Both the position numbers and the translations under genes were made by a program. Under the pieces are notes generated by a model. The model made no database searches, was not told the origin of the DNA, and saw only the letters and a program-made list of their open reading frames with translations. Source: NCEH01 sp043195095 (GTDB lineage Bacteria > Pseudomonadota > Alphaproteobacteria > Rhizobiales > Xanthobacteraceae). From it: DNA of 64,000 bases. Of this stretch, positions 42,003 to 50,763 are shown piece after piece; position 1 is the stretch's first letter, and each line of letters begins with the position of its first letter. Where the stretch lies: NCBI RefSeq assembly GCF_043195095.1, contig NZ_JBAFWN010000007.1. One strand, given 5' to 3'.

Positions 42003-42809
42003 TCAGGCCCGCTGGCCCGCAAGCTCGGGCACCGCGTCCGCCAGAAAGTCCGACATCGCTTCGAGGAACAGCTTGGGGCTCTGCAGTTGCGGCACGTGCG
42101 CGCAATTGGGCAGCACCTTGAGTTTGACGTTCGGCAAGATCCCGGCAAGCTCCATCGACATGGGGGGCGGCGTCGCCTCGTCATGCTCGCCCACCAGCGC
42201 GAGCGTGGGCGTTTCGAGCCGCGCAAGATCGGCCGACAGGTCGAGCGTCGCAAGCGCATGGCAAGCGTCCTGAAAAACCTGCGGATCGGTGCGCAGGAAT
42301 CCCTCCCGCCGCTGGGCCATCAGGTCGGGATTGGCGGCCTGGAACTCGGGCGCGAATAGCCGCCGCATGGCGACATCGACGATCGCGGAAAGCCCGTTCG
42401 CGGCGGCCGCGCGGGCCATGGCGCGGAACGCCTCGCGCCCCGGCTCGGAGAACCGCGCCCCGCACCCGGCGAGGATCAGCCGGCTTGCGAGGCGTGGGTG
42501 GCGCACGGCCATCTGCAGGGCGACGAATCCGCCATAGCCATTGCCGAGCACGATGGGGCCGGCCGGATCGTCGAGATCGCGCAGTGCGTCCGCCATGCGG
42601 TCCGCCACCGCCGCAAGGCCACCGCTCACAGCCTCGGAGCCACCAAAGCCGGGCAACTCCGGCACCACCACGCGAAACCGCGTCGCCAATTCGGGCACAA
42701 TGCGCTCGAAGCTCTCACCATCCGCCAGGAGCGAATGGAACAGCACCAGCGTGCGCCCGCTTCCGACCACCGACGCGTTCACCCGTCCATTCGACAGAGC
42801 CAATTTCAT
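42003..42809 (-). CDS. Alpha/beta hydrolase-fold protein without the nucleophile Ser
   Basis: This 268-residue protein has the whole alpha/beta hydrolase pattern: VLFHSLLADGESF, VVPELPGFGGSE, the nucleophile elbow, LVGEHDEATPP with the acid, and CAHVPQLQSP with the His. The elbow reads LGNGYGGF, so Gly91 stands where Ser should be. The DNA in this spot is clear, and the rest of the frame is intact. The start is ATG at 42809 (MKLALSNG). It converges with another hydrolase gene and is divergent from a GntR gene. It may be an inactive or non-hydrolytic member. Confidence 0.85.
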   Translation of the reverse strand: MKLALSNGRVNASVVGSGRTLVLFHSLLADGESFERIVPELATRFRVVVPELPGFGGSEAVSGGLAAVADRMADALRDLDDPAGPIVLGNGYGGFVALQMAVRHPRLASRLILAGCGARFSEPGREAFRAMARAAAANGLSAIVDVAMRRLFAPEFQAANPDLMAQRREGFLRTDPQVFQDACHALATLDLSADLARLETPTLALVGEHDEATPPPMSMELAGILPNVKLKVLPNCAHVPQLQSPKLFLEAMSDFLADAVPELAGQRA

Positions 42810-42898
42810 GCTTCCTCTCCGCGCGTTTCGAAACGTTATATGCGTCACCAATAAGTGCGGCAATCCTGCTCAGGGGTCAAAAATTCTGATTGCGTGAA

Positions 42899-42910
42899 AT
42901 ATCACGATAT
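42899..42910. promoter_or_regulatory. Candidate GntR operator ATATC-AC-GATAT
   Basis: ATATC and GATAT around a two-base spacer form an inverted repeat 30 bases before the gntR start, in the 131-base AT-rich gap between divergent genes. It is a possible site for the adjacent regulator. Confidence 0.35.
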
Positions 42911-42940
42911 GGAATCCATTGATAAAAGGTCGATCAAAAA

Positions 42941-43573
42941 ATGCTCCTCCGTGACAATCTCTACGAGACGATCCGCGACGAAATCCTCACGTGCCGGCTG
43001 ATGCCGGGCGAGGAAGTGCGGGAACAGGAGTTGGCCTCGCGCTATGAGGTGAGCCGCCAGCCGGTGCGGGAAGCCCTGCTGCGGCTGGAGCGCGAGCGGC
43101 TCATCATCGTCAACCCGCGTCAGGGATATCAGGTCAATCCCATATCCGTGAGCGACGCACGCGACCTGTTTCGCTTTCGCCTGGCCCTCGAGCCCGCCTG
43201 CGCGGCGGAGGCCATCGAGAGCGCGCCCGACGACGTGCTCCAGGCCCTCGACGCATTCCGCGCCTTCGATCCCGAACAGCCATTTATCGAATACAACCGT
43301 GCGTTCCATTGCGCGCTCGCCCGCGCTTCGGGCAATGCGCGCATGTCCACCACCGCCTGCGACCTCATCGAGCAGGCGGACCGGCTCGTGCGCGTGTCCA
43401 TCGGAGCGATCAAGGGGCGGGACCCGAGGCAGCTCGTGGCCGAGCACGTCGCCATCATCGACGCCATCCAACGGCGCGATGTGCGCACCGCCCGCCGCCT
43501 CATCAAGACCCACGTCGCCAGCGCCGAGAAGCGCGTGCTGTCCGCACTCAGCCGCAGCGCTGTCAGACTCTGA
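42941..43573 (+). CDS. GntR family regulator, FadR/FCD subfamily
   Basis: This 210-residue regulator has an N-terminal winged helix (LYETIRDEILTCRLMPGEEV, then ELASRYEVSRQPVREALLRL) and a C-terminal FCD ligand domain with RAFHCALARASGN, AEHVAIIDAI and KTHVASAE, in which the His and Asp/Glu residues bind metal and effector. It lies twelve bases before an aldehyde dehydrogenase gene and is divergent from a hydrolase gene. It probably controls one or both. Confidence 0.9.
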   Translation: MLLRDNLYETIRDEILTCRLMPGEEVREQELASRYEVSRQPVREALLRLERERLIIVNPRQGYQVNPISVSDARDLFRFRLALEPACAAEAIESAPDDVLQALDAFRAFDPEQPFIEYNRAFHCALARASGNARMSTTACDLIEQADRLVRVSIGAIKGRDPRQLVAEHVAIIDAIQRRDVRTARRLIKTHVASAEKRVLSALSRSAVRL

Positions 43574-43585
43574 AGGAGCCTCCCG

Positions 43586-45112
43586 ATGAATTCTTATGAA
43601 AAGCCCACGCTCGAGGTTGAGACGCGCGGCAATTATGTGGGCGGGCGCGAAATCGAGGCGGGCGACGGCACGCTCATCGACGTGCGCAATCCGGCAACCG
43701 GCACGGTGATCGCCCGCATCCCCAATTCCACGCAGGCGGACGTGGACCGCGCCATGAAAAGCGCACGCGCCGCCTTCGAGAGCAAGGAATGGGGCGGCAT
43801 GGACGTGCGTCCCCGGGCGCGGCTGGTCAACCGGCTCGCCGATGCGTTCGAGGACAATCTCGAACTGCTCTATCGGCTTGAGACGCTGAACAACGGCCGC
43901 CCCATCAATGAGACCCGGGCGCAGCTCTCCCGCCTGCCCGATTTCTTCCGCTATTTCGCGGGCCTGGCCCTCGCGCGCCGGGATGATGTGATCCCGGTCG
44001 AGGGCGCCTATCTGAACTATACCCTGCGCACGCCCATTGGCGTGGTCGCCAATTGCACGCCGTTCAACCACCCGCTCATGATCATGTGCAAATCGCTGGC
44101 CGCCGTGCTCGCCAGCGGGTGCACCACGGTGGTGAAGCCCTCCGAATACACGCCCCTCACCACGCTGAAGCTGGCGCAGATCTTCACCGAGGCCGGCCTG
44201 CCGGACGGCGTCTTCAACGTCGTCAACGGCTACGGCCCGGGCGCGGGCAAATTCCTCGCCGAGCATCCCGACATCAACAAGCTGGTGCTCACCGGCGGGA
44301 CCGAGGCGGGGCGTATCGCCGGCAGTGCCGCGGCCAAGGTCTTCGCCCATCAGACCCTTGAACTGGGGGGCAAGACCCCGGTGATGGTGTTCGACGATTT
44401 CGACGTGGACCAGGCGGTGGATCTTGCCGCCTTCGGCGCCTTCATCGGCGCCGGCCAGACTTGCGTGTGCGGCAGCCGCCATTTGGTGCAGGCTTCCGTC
44501 TACGACGAATTCGTAGAGAAACTCGGCGCCAAGGCGCGCGCCATCCGCATGGGCGATCCCTTCGACCCGGCGACCCAGCTCGGCCCCGTGATCTCGGCCA
44601 AGCAGCGCGACCGCGTCCTCACCTATGCCGGCTATGGGCGGCAGGAGGGCGCGCGCAATGTGGCGGGCGGAGAGGCCGCCATGCTTCCCGGCCTCGAAGG
44701 CGGCTTCTTCGTTCAGCCCACCGTTTTCGCGGACGTGCGCGCCGACATGCGCATCTTCCAGGAAGAGGTGTTCGGTCCCTTCACCTCCGTCACGCCCTTC
44801 AGCGACGAGGAAGAAGCGCTGCGCCTCGCCAATGATTCGCCCTTCGGCCTTGCCGCTGCGATCCGCACGCGGGACGTGACCCGCGCCCATCGCGTCGCCG
44901 CCAAGGTGAAAGCGGGCCTGGTCTGGGTCAATGACCACCACCGCCTCGATCCGGCCTCGCCCTGGGGCGGCGTCGGCGACAGCGGCATCGGCCGGGAGTT
45001 CGGGCTGGAAAGCTTCAACGACCATTTCGACGTCAAGAGCGTGATGCTCCCCACCGTCGACCGCCGCTTCGACTGGTACCGCGACACGTCCACCCAGACC
45101 CGATTGAACTGA
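43586..45112 (+). CDS. NAD(P)-dependent aldehyde dehydrogenase
   Basis: This 508-residue enzyme oxidises an aldehyde to an acid. Catalytic Cys293 in GAGQTCVCGSR, general base Glu259 in LELGGKTP, the cofactor motif TGGTEAG and NCTPFNHP with Asn156 are present. GGAG is eight bases before the ATG. It follows a GntR gene and precedes an MFS gene. The natural aldehyde is unknown. Confidence 0.92.
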   Translation: MNSYEKPTLEVETRGNYVGGREIEAGDGTLIDVRNPATGTVIARIPNSTQADVDRAMKSARAAFESKEWGGMDVRPRARLVNRLADAFEDNLELLYRLETLNNGRPINETRAQLSRLPDFFRYFAGLALARRDDVIPVEGAYLNYTLRTPIGVVANCTPFNHPLMIMCKSLAAVLASGCTTVVKPSEYTPLTTLKLAQIFTEAGLPDGVFNVVNGYGPGAGKFLAEHPDINKLVLTGGTEAGRIAGSAAAKVFAHQTLELGGKTPVMVFDDFDVDQAVDLAAFGAFIGAGQTCVCGSRHLVQASVYDEFVEKLGAKARAIRMGDPFDPATQLGPVISAKQRDRVLTYAGYGRQEGARNVAGGEAAMLPGLEGGFFVQPTVFADVRADMRIFQEEVFGPFTSVTPFSDEEEALRLANDSPFGLAAAIRTRDVTRAHRVAAKVKAGLVWVNDHHRLDPASPWGGVGDSGIGREFGLESFNDHFDVKSVMLPTVDRRFDWYRDTSTQTRLN

Positions 45113-45157
45113 TTTCGACCGACTGACCCAACCGGCACGTCAACAAGAACCTGGAGC

Positions 45158-45177
45158 CGGCGCCCCCTCGGGCGCCG
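45158..45177 (+). terminator. Hairpin between aldehyde dehydrogenase and MFS genes
   Basis: CGGCGCCC and GGGCGCCG pair perfectly around CCTC in a 112-base gap. It may end or weaken transcription into the MFS gene. Confidence 0.4.
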
Positions 45178-45224
45178 TCGACCGGGCGCGCGCCAACGTC
45201 ACACCGCTCCTTGGAGGAAGCGCC

Positions 45225-46622
45225 ATGTCATCCCTCGTCAATGCCGGTCCGCGCCTGGACCGGCTCCCGATCGGCCCGTTCCATTACCGGATCATGTGGC
45301 TCATCGGCATCGGCATGTTCTTTGACGGCTTCGATATCTACATCGCGGCCACTGTGTTGGGAGCGACGCTGAAAAGCGGCTTCTCGACCTTCGGGCAGAA
45401 TGCCCTGTTCGTCTCCGCCACCTTCGTCGGCATGATGGTGGGATCGTTCCTCACCGGATTCCTGGGCGATCGCTACGGCCGGCGCTTCACCTACCAGGCG
45501 AATCTCCTCCTGTTCGGCCTCGCCTCGCTGGCGGCGGCCTTCGCGCCGAATATGGGGGTGCTGATCGGCCTGCGCTTTCTGATTGGCGTCGGGCTCGGCG
45601 CGGAGAATGTGGTGGGTTATTCCACCCTCACCGAGTTCGTGCCCGCGCACTCGCGGGGCCGCTGGCTCGGCTTGATGGCGGTGTTCGTGGTCACCGGCCT
45701 GCCCGCAGCGTCCCTGCTGGGCTATCTGATCATCCCCGAGTTCGGCTGGCGCGCCATGTTCATCGTCGGCGGCCTCGGTGGCCTCGTGGTATGGTACATG
45801 CGCAAGAAGCTGCCGGAATCGCCACGCTGGCTGGAATCCGTCGGCAGGACCGAGGAGGCCGAGCGGCTGCTGAAGCAGATCGAGACCGAGGCATCCCGCG
45901 GCAAGCCCTTGCCGCCCCCGGCGGCGCCTGCGCCGGCCCCGGTCCGGCTGGGACTTGCCGCCCTGTTCCGCCCGCCGCTGCTCTCCCGCATGATCGTCGG
46001 CTGCATCTGCCTGATCGTGATCAATACCCTGCTGTACGGCTTCATCACCTGGCTGCCCACCTTCTTCATCAAGCAGGGATTGAGCATCGCGACCTCCTTC
46101 GGCTACTCGCTCATGATGGGGCTGGGCGCGCCGATTGGTTCAGCCATCGGCGCCCTCACCGCTGACCGCTGGGGCCGCAAGCCGACCATCATCGCCTCCT
46201 CGGCCCTGGCCGTGCTGTTCGGGCTGATCTATCCGAATGTCTCCGACCCGATGCTACTGCCCGTGATCGGCTTTGCCCTGACGGTTCCGATCTATGTTCT
46301 GGTTGCGCTGCTGTTCGGCATCTACATCCCCGAACTGTTCCCGACCGAAGTCCGGCTGCGCGCCAGCGGCATCTGCAACACGTTCGGCCGCGGCGCCACC
46401 ATCGTCACGCCGTTCATCGTGGTGGCCTTGTTCGAGACGCACGGGATCTCCGGCGTGATGGTGCTGATGATCGGCCTGCTGATCCTGCAGATCGCGGTGG
46501 TGGCGCTGCTGGGCATCGAGCCACGCAATCGGCGGCTAGAGGAACTGGAAGGCAATTTGGGGCACCACTCCAGCGTCCCGAACCTCGGCGCGGTCGAAGC
46601 CGGCACGGGAAAGCCGTCCTGA
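45225..46622 (+). CDS. MFS transporter (sugar/aromatic-acid symporter type)
   Basis: This 465-residue protein has about twelve helices. The helix 1 sequence IGMFFDGFDIYIAATVL is that of aromatic-acid/proton symporters; the loop GFLGDRYGRRFTY follows helix 2, and PESPRWLES follows helix 6, as in sugar porters. GGAGGAAGCGCC precedes the ATG. It is probably an importer of a small acid for the surrounding pathway; the substrate is inferred only. Confidence 0.9.
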   Translation: MSSLVNAGPRLDRLPIGPFHYRIMWLIGIGMFFDGFDIYIAATVLGATLKSGFSTFGQNALFVSATFVGMMVGSFLTGFLGDRYGRRFTYQANLLLFGLASLAAAFAPNMGVLIGLRFLIGVGLGAENVVGYSTLTEFVPAHSRGRWLGLMAVFVVTGLPAASLLGYLIIPEFGWRAMFIVGGLGGLVVWYMRKKLPESPRWLESVGRTEEAERLLKQIETEASRGKPLPPPAAPAPAPVRLGLAALFRPPLLSRMIVGCICLIVINTLLYGFITWLPTFFIKQGLSIATSFGYSLMMGLGAPIGSAIGALTADRWGRKPTIIASSALAVLFGLIYPNVSDPMLLPVIGFALTVPIYVLVALLFGIYIPELFPTEVRLRASGICNTFGRGATIVTPFIVVALFETHGISGVMVLMIGLLILQIAVVALLGIEPRNRRLEELEGNLGHHSSVPNLGAVEAGTGKPS

Positions 46623-46628
46623 GGGATG

Positions 46629-46654
46629 GCAGGCCTGGCGAAAGCCGGGCCTGC
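46629..46654 (+). terminator. Hairpin with GAAA loop after the MFS gene
   Basis: GCAGGCCTGGC and GCCGGGCCTGC form an eleven-pair stem (one G-T pair) closed by a GAAA tetraloop, six bases after the MFS stop. The next gene is convergent, so termination makes sense here. Confidence 0.55.
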
Positions 46655-46770
46655 GGCCTCACCAGCCAACCGGCTGCAGATGTCCAAGGCGATCCCACAG
46701 GCCGGACGACCTGCAGCCGGTGCCTCGTCAATGAACGACACGTCGGCTTTCAACGTGCGCGCGGCCCCGG

Positions 46771-47916
46771 CTATTTGAAGGCGTCGAACCCCGTCAGGTT
46801 CCGCCCGATGATCAGGTGATTGATCTGGGTTGTCCCATCGGGAATTGTCAGCATGCGGGCATTGCGGAAATGCCGTTCCAGCGGAAACTCGCGGCTGATG
46901 CCGAAGGCGCCGTGAATCTGGATCGCCTTCGAGGTCACGCGCTGGGCCGCCTCGGTCACGAAGGACTTGGCAATCGCCGCCTCGGTCGCGCAGCGCCCGC
47001 CCTTTGAGAGCATCCATAAGGCCCGATAGAGCAACAGCCGCGACGCCTCGATGTCGCTGACCATCTCCGCCAGCAGACCCTGCACCAATTGATGCGCGCC
47101 GATCGGCTTGCCGAAGGACTGACGCTCCTTGACATAAACCAAGCTGTCGTCGAGCGCCGCCTGGGCGATGCCGAGCGCGAGCGTTGAGATGAAGCAGCGC
47201 GAGCGCTCGAAACCCTTCATGGTCTCGCGCAGCCCGCCGCCGACGCCGCCGAGGACATTCTCCTCGGGCACCACCATGTCCTCGAAGCTGACCTGGCCCA
47301 GCGACCACCCATTCAAGCCCAGCTTGGAAATTTCGGCGGTCTTGAACCCGTGCTCCGCGCGATCCGCGAGGAACATGGTGAATTCATCGTCCCCGGTCTT
47401 GGCGACGAGAATGACGAGGTCGGCAATGCTGGCGTTTGAGATCCAGAGCTTCTCGCCCGAGATCCGGAAATACTTCCCGTCCCGCACGGCCCGCGTCCGC
47501 ATCTCGCGCACACTCGAACCAATGCCCGGCTCGCTGATGGCCGAGCACCCGATCAATTCCCCCGATAGCAACTTCGCCAGATACCGCGCCTTTAGCGGCT
47601 CGGATCCCGTGCGAAACAGCTTCAGCGCCGCGCCTTCCGCCACGAAGGCAAGCCCGGCGAGGTCCGGGGAGGTGCGTGAAAGCTCCTCATACAGAAGCCC
47701 GCTGGTCAGAAAATCGAGGCCGAGGCCGCCGCCCTCCTCCGGGACCCAACCGTTGCCGACGCCGAAATCCCCCGTCTTGCGCAACAGCGCATGGGCGGCC
47801 GCCTTCGGAATGAAGCTGTCGGCATGCTGGCGCGTCACCGGGGCGATGTCGCGGTCGATGGCCTTGCGCCATTCGCCCAGCAGCAGGCGCTGGTCCTCGG
47901 AAAGCTCGAAATCCAT
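46771..47916 (-). CDS. Acyl-CoA dehydrogenase family protein
   Basis: This 381-residue flavoprotein shows CSAISEPGIGSSV for FAD binding, GEKLWISNASIADL, DMVVPEENVLGGVG, and AIQIHGAFGISREFPLERHFRNAR. The C-terminal catalytic motif reads IPDGTTQI where medium-chain enzymes have IYEGTSQI, so Asp replaces the catalytic Glu. It is the last gene of the FbpABC/flavoprotein/CoA-transferase operon, eleven bases after the CoA transferase, and likely oxidises or reduces the CoA ester made by it. Confidence 0.9.
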   Translation of the reverse strand: MDFELSEDQRLLLGEWRKAIDRDIAPVTRQHADSFIPKAAAHALLRKTGDFGVGNGWVPEEGGGLGLDFLTSGLLYEELSRTSPDLAGLAFVAEGAALKLFRTGSEPLKARYLAKLLSGELIGCSAISEPGIGSSVREMRTRAVRDGKYFRISGEKLWISNASIADLVILVAKTGDDEFTMFLADRAEHGFKTAEISKLGLNGWSLGQVSFEDMVVPEENVLGGVGGGLRETMKGFERSRCFISTLALGIAQAALDDSLVYVKERQSFGKPIGAHQLVQGLLAEMVSDIEASRLLLYRALWMLSKGGRCATEAAIAKSFVTEAAQRVTSKAIQIHGAFGISREFPLERHFRNARMLTIPDGTTQINHLIIGRNLTGFDAFK

Positions 47917-47927
47917 GGGGTGTCCTG

Positions 47928-49079
47928 TCAGCTCAGCCAGTCGGTCGTCACGGCCTGTGTGTGTTCGCCGAGCAAGGGGGGTGCCGTCCAGCCGGCCGCG
48001 ACGTCGAAGCCGCTGTATTTCACCGCCGGCCCGATCACCGACAGGGGGCCGTATTGGGGATGCTCCACCTTCTGCACCATCGCGCGATGCAGGGCCTGCG
48101 GGTGGTTGAAGACCTGCTCCATATCGTTGATCGGCGAGCAGGGCACCTTCGCCGCATTCAATTGCGCCACGAGGTCATCGACCGTGAATCGGCGGACCTC
48201 GGCATCGAGAATGGCGTGGAGCGCATCACGGTTCGCGACCCGGCCGGAGAGGTCGGCAAAGCGTGGGTCCGCCAGCAAATCGGTGCGGCCGATCACCTTG
48301 AGAAAGCGCTCGAACAGATTCTGCACGCCGGCGCCGATCACCACCCAGCCATCGGCGGCCTCGAACGCCTTGTAGGGCACCTGCTGGGCATGCTCGGACC
48401 CCCATTTGCCCTTGCTCACCCCGGTGGTGAGATATTCGATGCCCGCGTCCACGAGGAAGGAGATCTCGCTCTCGAACAGGCTGGTCTCGATGCGCTGGCC
48501 CTTGCCGGTGCGTTCGCGATCGAACAGGGCCGTCGTCACCGCCCCCATGGCATACTGACCGCAGACGAGATCGAACGCCGAGGTGCCGAGCTTGATGGGT
48601 TCACCGTCGCGCTCGCCGGTGAGGCTCATATAGCCGCCCTCGGCCTGGATCGTGAGATCGAACGCGCCCTTCTCGCTGTAGGGCCCGTTGGCGCCGAACC
48701 CAGACATGGAAACAAAGATCAGGCGAGGATTCTCCGCCGCCAGGGTTTCATAGTCGAGCCCCAGCCGCCCCATGACGTCGGGCCGGAAATTCTCCACGAT
48801 CACGTCGGCGGCACGTGCAAGCTGGCGCGCCAACGCCCGCCCCTCCTGCGTCTTCATGTCGATGAGGATGGAGCGCTTGTTGCGGTTGGCCGCGAGGAAG
48901 CTGAAGGCGTGGTCCTTGTGGAACGGCGGGCCCTGGTAGCGGATCGGGTCGCCTTCGGGCGCCTCCACCTTCACAACGTCGGCGCCGAGATCCCCAAGCA
49001 GCATGGTGCAGAAGGGACCCGCAAAAAGCCGCGTGAAGTCGAGAACCTTGATGCCGGCAAGCGGCTTTTGAGCTGGCAT
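47928..49079 (-). CDS. CaiB/BaiF (family III) CoA transferase
   Basis: This 383-residue enzyme moves CoA between carboxylic acids. Family marks are VLDFTRLFAGPFCTMLLGD, ADVVKVEAPEGDP, NRNKRSILIDMK, GFGANGPY and GTGKGQRIETS-like GKGQRIETS. The catalytic acid position after it reads SLFESE, with Glu203 where formyl-CoA transferase has Asp, a common variant in the family. It precedes an acyl-CoA dehydrogenase gene and follows a flavoprotein gene in one operon. Confidence 0.92.
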   Translation of the reverse strand: MPAQKPLAGIKVLDFTRLFAGPFCTMLLGDLGADVVKVEAPEGDPIRYQGPPFHKDHAFSFLAANRNKRSILIDMKTQEGRALARQLARAADVIVENFRPDVMGRLGLDYETLAAENPRLIFVSMSGFGANGPYSEKGAFDLTIQAEGGYMSLTGERDGEPIKLGTSAFDLVCGQYAMGAVTTALFDRERTGKGQRIETSLFESEISFLVDAGIEYLTTGVSKGKWGSEHAQQVPYKAFEAADGWVVIGAGVQNLFERFLKVIGRTDLLADPRFADLSGRVANRDALHAILDAEVRRFTVDDLVAQLNAAKVPCSPINDMEQVFNHPQALHRAMVQKVEHPQYGPLSVIGPAVKYSGFDVAAGWTAPPLLGEHTQAVTTDWLS

Positions 49080-49091
49080 GTCTTCACCTGT

Positions 49092-50732
49092 CTATTGAAT
49101 GGGGGCATCCGCGCGCACGAACCCGCCGACGCGGTCGGTGCGAAAGCCGATGTGCTTCAGCCAGTTGGCATCGTCCTGCGCGGGAAAATCGCGGCGCTGG
49201 TGCGCGCCCCGGCTTTCCGTGCGCAGCAGGGAGGCCTCCACGATCATGCGCGCGGTCGCGAGCATGTGGCCGAGCTCGAGCGCCTCGATCATCTCGTCGA
49301 TATCGCGCGCGCGCGTATCGGCGGCGGCGGTTCGGGCAAGATCGCGCAAGCCCTCCTGGCCCTCGCGCAAACCCTCCTCACGCCGCCACAATCCCGCGGT
49401 TCGCAGCATCAAATGGCGCACCGCCTCCTTGAGGTCCGCCGCGCGCGCCTGCCCCGTCTCATTGGCATGGCCGGTTACGGTGCCCACCGAAGCCGCGACC
49501 ACGCCATCCCAATCGCGCGCTTGCGCCGAGAGCATGCCGGCTGCGGCGCCACGGCCCGCGAGCGCGCCGAACACCAGCGTATCCGCGCAGCCATTGCCGG
49601 CAAGCCGGCTCGCGCCATGCACGCCGCCTGCGCTCTCGCCGCCGGCATAAAGGCCCGGCACGCCGGTCCATCCCTTATCGTCGATCAGAATCCCGCCCAT
49701 CTGGCTGTGGGACGCGGGTCGAACGCGGGGCGGCGTCGTCAGCGGGTCGACGCCGGCATTGCGCAGGCGCCGGACGTGGATCTTGTAACTCTCAAGGCGC
49801 TCGGCGGGCAGGACGGTGGTGTCGAACACGACCGTATCGTCGGGCATTCCGCGCCCTTCGTCGATCTCGGTCTGCACGCAGAGCGCCATCTTCGCCTTTT
49901 CGATCTGCTTTTCCCCATGCACCGGGTTGTAGCGGAACATGAACCGCTCCCCCTGCGCGTTCAGCAGGTGGGCGCCGTCCCCGAGCATCGCGGTCGGCAT
50001 CTCCATGCCGCGGCAGGCCTCTGGCCAGACGGTGACCACCGGCTCGAACTGCACGAATTCCATGTCGATCAGATGCGCCCCGTGCTTCAGCGCGAGGCCG
50101 TAGGAATCACTTCCGACATCGGCGGGATAGGTGCTGTCGGCATAGATGCGCCCGATGCCGCCGGTCGCGAGCACCACCGCGCGGGCACAGGCGGCGGAGA
50201 AGGTCCCCGCCCGCCGATCCCACAGCAGCGCGCCCGCCACCTCGCCGTCCGCGTTCAGCAGATCGACCACCTTCTGGCCGGTGAGGATGCGCACGCCGAT
50301 CGTTGCCGCGTGCGCGGCGAGATGTTCGAGCACGATGCGCCCGGTGCCCTCGGGGATGAACAGGGACCGGGGATAGGTGTTGCCCGACAAATGGCGCTGG
50401 ATGATGCGGTCCTGTTCCACCGGAAACGGCACGCCGAGCGCGGAAAGCTCGCGCTGCGCGTCCACCGCGCCCTGCGCCAGGGCGCGCACCAGCCGGCGGT
50501 CGTTCAGCCCGTATCCGCCGCGCACCATGTCCGCGAAAAACATGTCCGGGCTGTCGCGCGCATCGGCATGGGCAATCGGCGCATTGCAGCCGATCACATA
50601 AGGCGAGGCACCACGGGCGAAATAAGCGAGGGTGACCGAGGCCCCCTGTTCGCGCGCGGCCACCGCCGCCCGATAGCCGGCAAGCCCGCCACCCAGCACG
50701 AGCACGTCCGTTTGAAGCTTCGAAATGTCCAC
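49092..50732 (-). CDS. FAD-binding protein of the fumarate reductase/succinate dehydrogenase family
   Basis: This 546-residue flavoprotein has the FAD motif VLVLGGGLAGYRAAVAA at the N terminus, VLATGGIGRIYADSTYP, the substrate region SHSQMGGI with His, and GASRLAGNGCADTLVFG with the Arg seen in succinate dehydrogenase/fumarate reductase/aspartate oxidase proteins. The start is GTG at 50732, preceded by AAGGGTGG; a longer frame would run into the ATPase gene. No iron-sulfur partner gene lies next to it. It may oxidise or reduce an unsaturated acid in the pathway. Confidence 0.87.
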   Translation of the reverse strand: MDISKLQTDVLVLGGGLAGYRAAVAAREQGASVTLAYFARGASPYVIGCNAPIAHADARDSPDMFFADMVRGGYGLNDRRLVRALAQGAVDAQRELSALGVPFPVEQDRIIQRHLSGNTYPRSLFIPEGTGRIVLEHLAAHAATIGVRILTGQKVVDLLNADGEVAGALLWDRRAGTFSAACARAVVLATGGIGRIYADSTYPADVGSDSYGLALKHGAHLIDMEFVQFEPVVTVWPEACRGMEMPTAMLGDGAHLLNAQGERFMFRYNPVHGEKQIEKAKMALCVQTEIDEGRGMPDDTVVFDTTVLPAERLESYKIHVRRLRNAGVDPLTTPPRVRPASHSQMGGILIDDKGWTGVPGLYAGGESAGGVHGASRLAGNGCADTLVFGALAGRGAAAGMLSAQARDWDGVVAASVGTVTGHANETGQARAADLKEAVRHLMLRTAGLWRREEGLREGQEGLRDLARTAAADTRARDIDEMIEALELGHMLATARMIVEASLLRTESRGAHQRRDFPAQDDANWLKHIGFRTDRVGGFVRADAPIQ

Positions 50733-50763
50733 GAGCCACCCTTTTGCTGTGCGCGACAAGCGC

